Under the pieces are notes generated by a model. That model was not told the origin of the DNA, did no database searches, and saw only the letters and a program-made list of their open reading frames with translations. From a bacterium (GTDB taxonomy: Bacteria; Bdellovibrionota; Bacteriovoracia; Bacteriovoracales; Bacteriovoracaceae), in NCBI GenBank assembly GCA_030425045.1, contig JAUHVL010000005.1, forward strand, positions 1-64,000: a stretch of 64,000 nt of DNA. Reading direction: 5' to 3'. Each line of letters starts with the position of its first letter. Positions within the stretch are counted from its first letter, which is position 1. Position numbers and translations under genes: made by a program. This document shows positions 45,409 through 53,636 of this stretch, in pieces.

Positions 45409-46509
45409 TTACAGTTTTTTACATTCTGGCTGGTTTTCTAGGGGGATATTGAGATAACGAGTTTGCAATCGTATGTGCTTAGTTCTAGGTGATCCATCAC
45501 TAAAAACATAAAAATATTCAACTTCAACTTTAGTGGATTCTCTTACACCGACATCACCACTAACCGATAGCGAAATCTGCTTTTGTTTTTTGGACTCATA
45601 ACGGGCCATTATTTTCACGAGACGATATTTCTTTTCGCCAATTTTATACTTAAAAAGCTCTGACCAAATATGATTCTGCAGACCTGATTCTTCACAATAC
45701 TTAAGATCCATATCTTCTTGATTAAACTCAATACAATTATCCTTTTTGAAAGCCATTCTCACCACACCACCAAGTTTATCAGCAAAGAAGTCTAAAAATT
45801 CTTTAACTTCAGGTACGCTTGATTGGTCAACATCTTCAAAATATAAGGCCCGATCACTATTTTCGATTTCTTCACATTTTGTATGATCGTCTTCATCACA
45901 AACCACATCATTAGGTGTTGAGCGACTGACGGCCGTGGCAAAATAAACTCGATTGTCCATTTCATGAACGGTGGTTTGAGATCGAGGAATCCCTTCAAAG
46001 TTCATATCATTTTCTGTACATAAAAATTTTGGTCTGGTGGTAATATACTTGGCATTTAAACGATAAGAATCGATTCCAGAGATATCCCCTACAGGTAAGG
46101 AAATATTCATTGGAAAGACAGCATACTTATCTAATGGTCCCTCTGTCTCAAGATCAGTACACTCATCTAAAAGAACATACCCTCCACGATCTTGATGAGT
46201 CACAGGCATTTTAGCAACGGACAAACGTTCTGATTCTAAAATGATTGTCCCCACACATGTATGTTTTTTTCCCGCTTTTTTAAACGAGACAGCATAAAAC
46301 TCATGAACTTCGTTTTCATCAAAAGTTCTCGTTCTCGCTAACTCTTTAAACTTAGTGCTGACAAGTTCAGGTGGTGAGACAAGCGCCTCCACATCAGTAA
46401 TATCTTGATATTTATTCACCAAAAGGTCCTCAAAAAATAGAGATTTGGTAACATAAGCTTGCGTGCTCGCAAGAGAAATTAGCGCCAAGAAAACTGATTG
46501 TTTAAACAT
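45409..46509 (-). CDS. secreted protein of unknown function
   Basis: 366 residues, signal peptide (cleavage after TQA). Many cysteines, some as CE/CEE (VCDEDDHTKCEE) and others in KHTCVG and ECTDLE, suggesting several disulfides in an exported domain. Acidic, Asp/Glu-rich centre. No motif recognised. Preceded by 130 bp and element C on the upstream side, and followed by a hairpin and a lipoprotein gene. Confidence 0.78.
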   Translation of the reverse strand: MFKQSVFLALISLASTQAYVTKSLFFEDLLVNKYQDITDVEALVSPPELVSTKFKELARTRTFDENEVHEFYAVSFKKAGKKHTCVGTIILESERLSVAKMPVTHQDRGGYVLLDECTDLETEGPLDKYAVFPMNISLPVGDISGIDSYRLNAKYITTRPKFLCTENDMNFEGIPRSQTTVHEMDNRVYFATAVSRSTPNDVVCDEDDHTKCEEIENSDRALYFEDVDQSSVPEVKEFLDFFADKLGGVVRMAFKKDNCIEFNQEDMDLKYCEESGLQNHIWSELFKYKIGEKKYRLVKIMARYESKKQKQISLSVSGDVGVRESTKVEVEYFYVFSDGSPRTKHIRLQTRYLNIPLENQPECKKL

Positions 46510-46643
46510 AATTTGTCCTTTAATAGCGTTATTTTATAAGACAATAAGCTCTCATAGGGACGTTAAAGAGATATTTACAGAGGGTGTAAAAAGAGTTGCC
46601 ATAAAAAAATGACGTTAAGCTATTGAAACTACTTAAGCATCAT

Positions 46644-46965
46644 AAATAGATCCCTCTAATTGGAGATAAGTTTTCAACATTATTTCTGAAAACTTAAACA
46701 GTTCTAAATACTCACAAAAGATAAGTTAAAACATCCATGTTTTACGATAACCAATATTCGGCCATCCAAGGCCTCACCCTAAAGGGCAAGTATTGGCCAT
46801 CTCTACGATTAAAGCGAATAGATATTTAAAACTGGCCCACGAAGTGGGTGCGACCACGACGGGAGCATTTTAAATATCGAAAAACAAGGAGGTTTTTATT
46901 AAGGATTTTTAATAATTTGTTTTAAATTTCAATTAAGAACCATATCCATTTAAGTACATCACTTT
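46644..46965 (+). repeat. structured intergenic element, copy C
   Basis: 322 bp. The ends AAATAGAT and ATCACTTT are imperfect inverted repeats. Ends exactly at the stop of the minus-strand gene 46966-47388. Contains ATCCATGTTTTACG, CCAATA/TATTGG, GGCCATCC-AAGGCC and the shared block GTGGGTGCGACCACGACGGG. Its left neighbour is the start, not the stop, of a minus-strand gene 135 bp away. The 46510-46643 stretch has no feature I can name. Closest to copy A. Confidence 0.83.
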
Positions 46966-47388
46966 TTAAGCATCATACCAGGCTGGTTCTCTCGAAAGAT
47001 AATAGACTCCATCAACTCTTTTCATCAATTCATAAAACCCATAACTCATCAGCACATTATTTTTGTAGATACGAATAGCAAAAGTATAAGCGATAGGCTC
47101 ACCTAACTCATTAACCACTTCATAGACATCTTCATTTAGCTGATATTCAAAGCCAACATCAAAAAGATCAAAGGCAGTCGCAAATTCTATTAAGTCTTGA
47201 TAGGAGTCTTGAGCTAGCTGATTTATTTCAAGAGGTGTTTCACTTGATTCATGTACTGTTGCCCCTTCATAATAAAGAGGAGTCCTTTCGACCATTCTTT
47301 CGTGAAAAAGCTGAAGCGAGCTTTCATAAGAAGCAAAGAGATTAAATACAAATAAAAAATTAAGAAATAAAAAAGTAATGTGTTTCAT
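46966..47388 (-). CDS. small secreted protein of unknown function
   Basis: 140 residues from the ATG at 47388, preceded by CGGAGACAC. Signal peptide (to about 17: MKHITFLFLNFLFVFNLF, cleavage near ASYES). The mature part is acidic and beta-rich with no cysteine (PIAYTFAIRIYK, VLMSYGFYELMK). The stop touches element C. No family recognised. Confidence 0.72.
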   Translation of the reverse strand: MKHITFLFLNFLFVFNLFASYESSLQLFHERMVERTPLYYEGATVHESSETPLEINQLAQDSYQDLIEFATAFDLFDVGFEYQLNEDVYEVVNELGEPIAYTFAIRIYKNNVLMSYGFYELMKRVDGVYYLSREPAWYDA

Positions 47389-47458
47389 TGTGTCTCCGTG
47401 TTGGGCCAAAATTAACAGGAGACATAAGTGATGGCATCTAACTTAAGTTAACATCTCT

Positions 47459-49234
47459 TTAAATTTGATTATGTGAGTAAAGTTTATAGAATACGCCTTT
47501 TGCCGCGAGAAGTTGTTCAAATGGTCCTTCTTCAATGATCTCACCGTCACTAAAAGTTAACACCTTATCACAAATCTTTAGGGTATCGATGCGATGAGCG
47601 ATGATAAGACAGCTTCTCCCCTTCATCATTTTTTCAATACAGTGGTGAATCACTAGTTCTAACTCGGGGTCAATATTGGCCGTGGCCTCATCGAGAACGA
47701 GAATACGTGGGTCACTTAAAAGAACTCTGGTCAGCGCCAGTAATTGTCTTTCACCGACACTTATATTGGAACCTCTTCCATATAAAACCGTATCAAGGTT
47801 CATATTATTTCTTTTTAAAATTCTTAATAACCCTGTCTCTTCACAGGCATTTAAAACCTTTTGATCAGAAATCTTTCTTTCACAAACGAGATTTTCTCTT
47901 ATGGTTCCATTAAAAATAACCACATCTTGGCCAACAAAACCTAATGAGCTTCTAAGAAAACTACGGTTATAATCCCTAATGGAAAATCCATCGATCGTAA
48001 TATCACCTTTTTGAAAATCATATAATCTAGCGAGTAATGATATCGTTGTGGTTTTTCCACTTCCCGTTCTGCCAACAAGTCCTACTTTTTCACCCGGCGA
48101 TAATTTAAAAGAAACATTTTTTAAAATCTTTTGTTCTTCGCTGTAGCCCATTTCAATATTTTTAAATTCAATCACCCCTTTAAGCTGACCTTCTTTTATT
48201 TTACCGTCTTCCCCTAACAAATCTGTTTCGTCATGCTCTTGTAAAAAAGTCGTCACCCTTTCTGCTGACGTAAAGGCTTGCTGGATGACATGGATTTCTC
48301 TTAGAAGTGCCGTAAGCGGAAAAGAAAACCTTTCACAATAACGAATAAAGGCGACAAAAAGACCGATACTCATCGTTCCGGCGAGGACTTCCTTACCACC
48401 AAAATACAAAAGACCAATTGTGGGGAAAAGACATAATAAACTGAGAGGTGGTCGCGTAAAAGCATAGTAATGATTGGCCGCGAGAATACTATCTTTATAT
48501 TTATTAACGACATTATCGTAGCGCTCTTTTGCCCAATTCTCGAGGGCAAAGTAACGAATAACGGGAAGACCATTGAGGTATTCACTTAGTTTTGAATTAC
48601 AGCCAGAAGTATTAGCGCTAACTTCGCGATTAATTTCACGAATTTTTGCTCTACTTAAAAAAGTAAAAAGAGCTGCTGGTGTCATCGAAAGAACTAAAAT
48701 AATCCCCAAACTAAAATCTGTAGCGAGCATCGCAATCAAAGCGAGAGTAAATGTTAAGCTGGCACTAAGGACCCGCCCAAGGCTTGAAGTGAAAAAGTTT
48801 TCGAGCCCTTCAACATCGTGAGTAATTCTTGTGACCGTTCGCCCCTGCGGCTGTTTATCAAAAAAAGACATGGGAAGGGCTTGTAAGTGTGAAAATAAAG
48901 TTCTTCTAATATTTAAAATAAAAGAACAAGAGGCATCGGCCAAAATTCTTCGCCCATTCCATATACTTAAAACGGCGAGAGCTTCTACAGCAATAATAAT
49001 GACAGTAAACTTAATGGTAATATCCCAATCTTTCTGGGCCAAACCTTTTTCTACGAGCTGTCCGACAAACCAGGCAGAGGTAATATCAAAAGCACTTTTA
49101 CAAGCAAGTAATATGAGAGCGAGAGTTATCTTTAATTTCTCACTAGCGGCATACCTTAAAAGATAGGTAAAAGAATGAAAATCTCTGATCTCACCTTTAA
49201 CTTCGTCTTGTTCTAAATAACTAGTTTGCGCCAT
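47459..49234 (-). CDS. mdlB: heterodimeric ABC exporter half, MdlB-like
   Basis: 591 residues. Six-helix exporter domain (about 25-320) then an ATPase: Walker A GRTGSGKTT, signature replaced by ISVGERQL and Walker B ILVLDEATANID, with the catalytic Glu kept. This half therefore supplies the degenerate signature and the competent Walker B. The partner carries the mirror pattern. Its start overlaps the partner's stop by 14 bp. Multidrug or lipid export is the usual role. Confidence 0.93.
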   Translation of the reverse strand: MAQTSYLEQDEVKGEIRDFHSFTYLLRYAASEKLKITLALILLACKSAFDITSAWFVGQLVEKGLAQKDWDITIKFTVIIIAVEALAVLSIWNGRRILADASCSFILNIRRTLFSHLQALPMSFFDKQPQGRTVTRITHDVEGLENFFTSSLGRVLSASLTFTLALIAMLATDFSLGIILVLSMTPAALFTFLSRAKIREINREVSANTSGCNSKLSEYLNGLPVIRYFALENWAKERYDNVVNKYKDSILAANHYYAFTRPPLSLLCLFPTIGLLYFGGKEVLAGTMSIGLFVAFIRYCERFSFPLTALLREIHVIQQAFTSAERVTTFLQEHDETDLLGEDGKIKEGQLKGVIEFKNIEMGYSEEQKILKNVSFKLSPGEKVGLVGRTGSGKTTTISLLARLYDFQKGDITIDGFSIRDYNRSFLRSSLGFVGQDVVIFNGTIRENLVCERKISDQKVLNACEETGLLRILKRNNMNLDTVLYGRGSNISVGERQLLALTRVLLSDPRILVLDEATANIDPELELVIHHCIEKMMKGRSCLIIAHRIDTLKICDKVLTFSDGEIIEEGPFEQLLAAKGVFYKLYSHNQI

Positions 49235-50972
49235 TATTCATCTCAATAACTCGATCACAGTACTTAAGAGTCGAAGATCGATGGGCAACCCAAATCAATG
49301 TTGTCTCTTTCATTTCTTTATCGAGTCCGGTTAATATTTTTTCTTCAGTAACGGTATCAACCGCACTTAAGCAATCATCAAGCATAAGAAGTTTTGGTTT
49401 CGAAGCTAATGCTCTTGCCATGGTTAATCTTTGTTTTTGACCACCACTTAAATTAATCCCCCACTCTCCAAGCGGTGTCTCAAGTTTTAAAGGAAATTGT
49501 TCGACATCGTATTTTAAACCGGCAAGATCTAAATAATGATAAACTTCCTCATCACTCATATCAGAATTTAGAGAAACATTTTTCTTCACCGTATCGGCAA
49601 ACAAGAAAGCTTTTTGCGGTACTATTGCCATATATTCTCTAAGGGAGGGATGAGAATACTCTCTTAACGGACGACCATTAAAGAGTAACTCTCCTTGATA
49701 ATCTGGAATAAAACCAGAAAGAATATTTAATAAGGTTGTTTTTCCGGTACCAACGGGGCCAATAATTCCAATACGCTCTTTTTGATTAATTTCAAGATTA
49801 AGCCTATCAATTATTTTTCGCTCACCTTCAGGATAGGTGAAGTCGATATTTTTTAATTGAAAAACTTTTTCCGTCGCTTTTACATCTCTTCCCGTTGTTT
49901 TCAAATAAACAGCTTGGGGACGATTATAAACCTCACATAAACGCTCTAAAGATGTATAGGATCGTTGAAGTTCTGAGATGATAAATCCCAATTCCGCGAG
50001 AGGGTCTTGCATAATATAGATTAAACTTTGCATGGTAATAAACTCACCGACGGTTAAACTACCATTCATCACCATTTGAATACCGATAACAAACATCACG
50101 ATATAAGAAATGACGGTTGAACCACCAGTAAAAGGAAAGAAATAATAAGACGTAAAAAGTGCTTTCAATCGTCTCTTTCTAAATTCATCAGCAGAGCTGA
50201 CTAATTTCTTTTCCCAAAAAGATCCTGTTTGAGTTAACCGTTGCATTCTGATAGTGGCAACCGCTTGTGATCCTTGATCGTTAAACTTTGAAAGATAGTC
50301 TTGTGCCTCAGCGTAACGTTCCCCTTCTATTTTTGTTAGCTTTTTAACAGCAAAGGGTAAAAAGAGAAAAACGGCCATCGTCCAAAGAGTCATCTCCAAA
50401 CTAATCGTGATCATCGTAATGAGAGTGAAAAGTCCTAAAAATAAAACATCGAAGGCACCAATCAAGGTAAAGCCAAACATAAACCTGGCGGTATTCACAT
50501 CACTGGTAGAGTTATTCATTAAGTGACCAACGGTATACTTTTCATCGAGGTCTTTTTGGGTGAAAAATCTTGCCTTCTCCCAAATCTTTTTCTTTAACTC
50601 CACTCCAGCTTTATGAGTCTGTCTGGCAATTGTTAAACGCCATCCAATCCTCGCCACCATTTGTAATAAAACGACAACGACAAAAGTTAAAAACATAGTT
50701 TCAAATGTTTCCATCTTAGTCGTTTTTAGAAAGAAGGATGGAATGTGATCACCCCTTAAAAAATCGATGGCCCACCCCATAATACGAGGAATGGAAACTT
50801 GAGTAGCACAAGCCAGAGCGACAAAAAAGCCACCAAGAATATACATCCAGATATTATCTGCTAGATAATGACGCCATATTTGCCCAGGGGCCTTACCCCT
50901 GATGGCCAATTTATGAGAAAATGAATTTAATTTTATATATGCCTGCCTTTTTGAACTCTCAGATTTAAGCAA
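49221..50972 (-). CDS. mdlA: heterodimeric ABC exporter half, MdlA-like
   Basis: 583 residues from a TTG at 50972. Exporter domain (about 40-320) then an ATPase: Walker A GPVGTGKTT, canonical signature LSGGQKQR and Walker B LLMLDDCLSAVD, with Asp in place of the catalytic Glu. Together with the MdlB-like half this gives one degenerate and one active ATP site, as in other heterodimeric exporters. The N terminus lacks a clear ribosome site, so the start is a weak point. First gene of the pair. Confidence 0.9.
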   Translation of the reverse strand: MLKSESSKRQAYIKLNSFSHKLAIRGKAPGQIWRHYLADNIWMYILGGFFVALACATQVSIPRIMGWAIDFLRGDHIPSFFLKTTKMETFETMFLTFVVVVLLQMVARIGWRLTIARQTHKAGVELKKKIWEKARFFTQKDLDEKYTVGHLMNNSTSDVNTARFMFGFTLIGAFDVLFLGLFTLITMITISLEMTLWTMAVFLFLPFAVKKLTKIEGERYAEAQDYLSKFNDQGSQAVATIRMQRLTQTGSFWEKKLVSSADEFRKRRLKALFTSYYFFPFTGGSTVISYIVMFVIGIQMVMNGSLTVGEFITMQSLIYIMQDPLAELGFIISELQRSYTSLERLCEVYNRPQAVYLKTTGRDVKATEKVFQLKNIDFTYPEGERKIIDRLNLEINQKERIGIIGPVGTGKTTLLNILSGFIPDYQGELLFNGRPLREYSHPSLREYMAIVPQKAFLFADTVKKNVSLNSDMSDEEVYHYLDLAGLKYDVEQFPLKLETPLGEWGINLSGGQKQRLTMARALASKPKLLMLDDCLSAVDTVTEEKILTGLDKEMKETTLIWVAHRSSTLKYCDRVIEMNNGAN

Positions 50973-51120
50973 AAATTTCTCAATAATAAAAGTGATGTCA
51001 TAAGATATAAGTGTTCAATTTTAATCAGGATTTTTATCTCACTTTCGATGTAAGAACTTAAAAGCCCTTTGGTGATGGTTCCAACGCCAAATCAAGGTAT
51101 AACTTCTCAAGGAGAAAATA

Positions 51121-51192
51121 GTGAAAGAATATCTGGCCCTCATTATGCTTCTTTCAATAATGATGTTAATGGCGACCGTCTACGGGAGCTAA
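51121..51192 (+). CDS. 23-residue hydrophobic membrane peptide
   Basis: GTG start seven bases after AAGGAG. The peptide is Val/Met-KEYLALIMLLSIMMLMATVYGS: one membrane span with a charged N end and a small polar C end. The strong ribosome site argues for a real tiny gene, resembling KdpF-like or toxin-like membrane peptides in layout only. Element D begins 8 bp after the stop, as elements A and B do behind plus-strand genes. No homology claim can be made. Confidence 0.6.
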   Translation: MKEYLALIMLLSIMMLMATVYGS

Positions 51193-51200
51193 AATATCAT

Positions 51201-51517
51201 AAACTGATCCCTCTAATTGGAAATAAGCTTTCAATGTAAACTCGTAACATCTATAAAGTTCCAGGTACTTATAAAAAATAAATTAAAACTTCCATGTTTT
51301 GCGATAACCAATATCGGGTCATCCTGCCCCGACCCTTCGGGCAAGTATTGGTCATCTCCTAATTTAAAACAAGGGATATTTAAAACTTGCCCACGAAGTG
51401 GGTGCGACCACGAAGGGAGCATTTTAAATGTCTAAAAACAGGGACGTTTTTTTATAGAATTAACTAAAACAGTTTTAATTTCAAAAATTAAACATATCCA
51501 TCTAACTAAATAAGTTT
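51201..51517 (+). repeat. structured intergenic element, copy D
   Basis: 317 bp, beginning 8 bp after the 23-residue gene. Left end AAACTGAT; right end AATAAGTTT is worn. Core: TCCATGTTTTGCGATAACC, CCAATA/TATTGG, CCCTTCGGG (UUCG-type loop), CCCAC-GAA-GTGGG, and GTGGGTGCGACCACGAAGGG with one base different from the other copies. Closest to copy B. The right side is 86 bp from the golvesin-like gene and holds its GGAAGAGGAG ribosome site. Confidence 0.83.
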
Positions 51518-51603
51518 AAAAGTTTCAATTCCAAAACTGCTGCTCTTTGGCATTAGATTTGCTTATTAAATAGTAGGTTTAACGCAAGGAAGAGGAGTTA
51601 AAA

Positions 51604-52725
51604 ATGGAATTTATCGCTAAACATGTCATTAGATCGACAATTGTCTTAATTTTACTCATTACAGCTTTTGGATGCAGCGAAGATGACTCCACTGCAGGCA
51701 CTCAGACACCAGGAAATGGCCCCACTGAAGATGTCATTTCAACTCCCCCCATTGAGCCAGCTCCAGAAGATACAAATACCGTCATTATCGGAAAGAAGAA
51801 TATTATGATCGATAATAGGGCCAATAGTGTAACGGGGAAACCTAAAAAAGATCATAAAGGTTATGATCAAGAAGGAGTTTGGGAGCAATCAAATCTTTCA
51901 GGTCATAAAAACTCTATTTCTCGTTATTCATCAGACCCCACGGCCAAGGTGAGCTACATAACAGATAAAGTTGGAGAGCAGCGCTATTGTATTTCAGTTT
52001 ATCGAGTCACTCACGGTAATAGTATAGACAAAGCAAACTATGAAGTTTTTGACAGTGGGCAATCCCTTTCCTCAGTCGTTGTCAATTATAAGATGGATCA
52101 AGCTCATTCTGGCTGGTATCACCTTGGAGAATTTGAGTTTACCGGTACTAATGCCAAGGTTGAACTAACACGCCATCAAGATGCGGATAATGGTTATTTG
52201 CGAGCCGATGCACTTCGTTTTAAAAAGTTAAAAGAGGGTCATGATTGTTTGGGTAAAACTTTTAAAACCGTTAAGAAAAACGGCATTATTGATAACAGAA
52301 AAGATGAAAATAACCCGAGCTCAAAACGAGACACCGATGGTTATCGTGAATCAGGTTCGTGGGAGCAGTCTTCACTTGCTGGTTATAAAAGTTTTATCTC
52401 TCGCTATACTAATGAAACGGATGCCTTTGTTACTTACACCGCAAAAGTACAACAAAGAGAATATTGCCTTGGTGTTTATCGAGTGACTCACCCTAATAGT
52501 GTGGCAGCAGCTGACATTGCAATTAGTCAAAACAATACTTTGCTAGCCGCAATGCAGGTAAACTTCAAATTCCAGGTGAATCAAAGTGGATGGGTTGCCC
52601 TTGGCCGTTATCAATTTAATGAAGATGATATCGTCAGTCTTAAGATCAGTAGGCCTCAAGGTGAAGCAGGTGTTCTTCGGGCCGACGCAATTCGCTTTAG
52701 CTCCAAACTAAGCCTTTGTGATTAA
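51604..52725 (+). CDS. lipoprotein with two golvesin/Xly-like domains
   Basis: 373 residues. Lipobox TAFGC (Cys about 24), an acidic Pro/Thr linker, then two repeated domains of about 125 residues (about 60-205 and 220-372). Each has IDNR, GYxxxGxWEQSxLxG, SRYxxxxxA, a CISVYRVTHxNS-type strand, SGW and RADAxRF. This order is that of golvesin C-terminal/Xly carbohydrate-binding-like beta sandwiches. The Cys of the YCISVYR strand could pair with one near the domain end. Probably a surface binding protein for a polysaccharide or peptidoglycan. ATG follows GGAAGAGGAG. Confidence 0.8.
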   Translation: MEFIAKHVIRSTIVLILLITAFGCSEDDSTAGTQTPGNGPTEDVISTPPIEPAPEDTNTVIIGKKNIMIDNRANSVTGKPKKDHKGYDQEGVWEQSNLSGHKNSISRYSSDPTAKVSYITDKVGEQRYCISVYRVTHGNSIDKANYEVFDSGQSLSSVVVNYKMDQAHSGWYHLGEFEFTGTNAKVELTRHQDADNGYLRADALRFKKLKEGHDCLGKTFKTVKKNGIIDNRKDENNPSSKRDTDGYRESGSWEQSSLAGYKSFISRYTNETDAFVTYTAKVQQREYCLGVYRVTHPNSVAAADIAISQNNTLLAAMQVNFKFQVNQSGWVALGRYQFNEDDIVSLKISRPQGEAGVLRADAIRFSSKLSLCD

Positions 52726-52731
52726 CAATCA

Positions 52732-52760
52732 TTGGAATTTTCTCTGATAATGAGTATACT
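52732..52760 (+). promoter_or_regulatory. sigma-70-type promoter of the small acidic protein gene
   Basis: TTGGAA (52732-52737), a 17-base spacer, TATACT (52755-52760), 35 bp before the ATG at 52796. Good match and spacing. Confidence 0.6.
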
Positions 52761-52795
52761 TCTGTCACGTAAATATTCAGCATTAGAGGATACCA

Positions 52796-53029
52796 ATGGA
52801 AGTTGTTAAACAAACAAAAGAATTTACAGTCGTGAAAAAAAGATCTGGACGTTATGGTGTAAAAAACGCTCAAAACAAATGGATCAATGGTGATGAAAAA
52901 GTAAAGATTTTACTTGGCGAAGGTCTGATTAAAGCAGCGGCCCCAGCTCCAAAAGAAGAAGCACCTGCAGAGGAAGCTCCAGCAGAAGAAGCAGCTGCCG
53001 AAGAAACGACTGAAGAGGCTTCAGAATAA
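52796..53029 (+). CDS. small protein with Ala/Glu/Pro-rich tail
   Basis: 77 residues. The first 45 are a basic beta-like domain (EFTVVKKRSGRYGVKN, then KWINGDEKVKILLGEG), and the last 30 are low-complexity repeats of APAEE/AAEE type. The acidic tail is typical of flexible protein-binding or anti-nucleation tails. Cytoplasmic, no leader. The ATG follows GAGGATACCA. The channel gene begins 2 bp after its stop, so they share an mRNA. Function unknown. Confidence 0.78.
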   Translation: MEVVKQTKEFTVVKKRSGRYGVKNAQNKWINGDEKVKILLGEGLIKAAAPAPKEEAPAEEAPAEEAAAEETTEEASE

Positions 53030-53031
53030 AT

Positions 53032-53514
53032 ATGATCAGGGATACCTTTTTTGAAAATTATTTCAAAAAAGGTATCAGGATTAATCGGATACTTTTTTTT
53101 CTTGTCACGAGTACACCTTTCATCGCCATTACCATCATGGCAAACGGACTCGTTCTCTTTTTCTCTTCAACATTTTATTATATCGAAGCGGCAACCAACG
53201 ACAAGGTCCAATCTTTTCTCGATGCACTTTGGTGGGGATACGCCACGGCCACGACTGTTGGGTATGGCGATATTATTCCCGTTACTCCCACGGGAAAAAT
53301 TCTCGGAATCATTTTAATGGTCAGTGGAACAGCGCTCTTTGCCACCTACACCGCGCTTTTTGCTAACGCTATTTTAGAAGATGAAATGATTAAGTTTAAT
53401 ATCTATCCCAAAAAGAAATCTACCGATGACATCTTAAAAATGCTTGATAAACATAAAAGGGACCTCGAAGAGCATATTTCAGATCTCAACGCTCAAAATA
53501 ATTCAGATACTTAA
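53032..53514 (+). CDS. two-TM potassium channel
   Basis: 160 residues, the length of KcsA-like channels. TM1 about 18-45, pore helix and filter ATATTVGYGDIIP (TVGYGD, about 71-78), TM2 about 85-110, and a charged helical C-terminal tail (about 120-160) that may form a cytoplasmic bundle. The canonical GYG filter predicts K+ selectivity. No RCK domain, unlike the channel at 58047. Second gene of the unit with the 77-residue protein. Confidence 0.9.
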   Translation: MIRDTFFENYFKKGIRINRILFFLVTSTPFIAITIMANGLVLFFSSTFYYIEAATNDKVQSFLDALWWGYATATTVGYGDIIPVTPTGKILGIILMVSGTALFATYTALFANAILEDEMIKFNIYPKKKSTDDILKMLDKHKRDLEEHISDLNAQNNSDT

Positions 53515-53636
53515 TTGCCACTGTGTAAAAAATACACTGATTTCAAAACGAATAGCTAATTGACATCCACTCCTGTAATTGAAGAAGCTCATACATTTGT
53601 TGAAGTTGTTGTTGACCTTTTTTAAAGGATGTTGTC

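Noticed and set aside
48831-49166. 111-residue plus-strand ORF inside the MdlB-like gene.
   Set aside because: Shadow of the membrane domain coding strand; no ribosome site.
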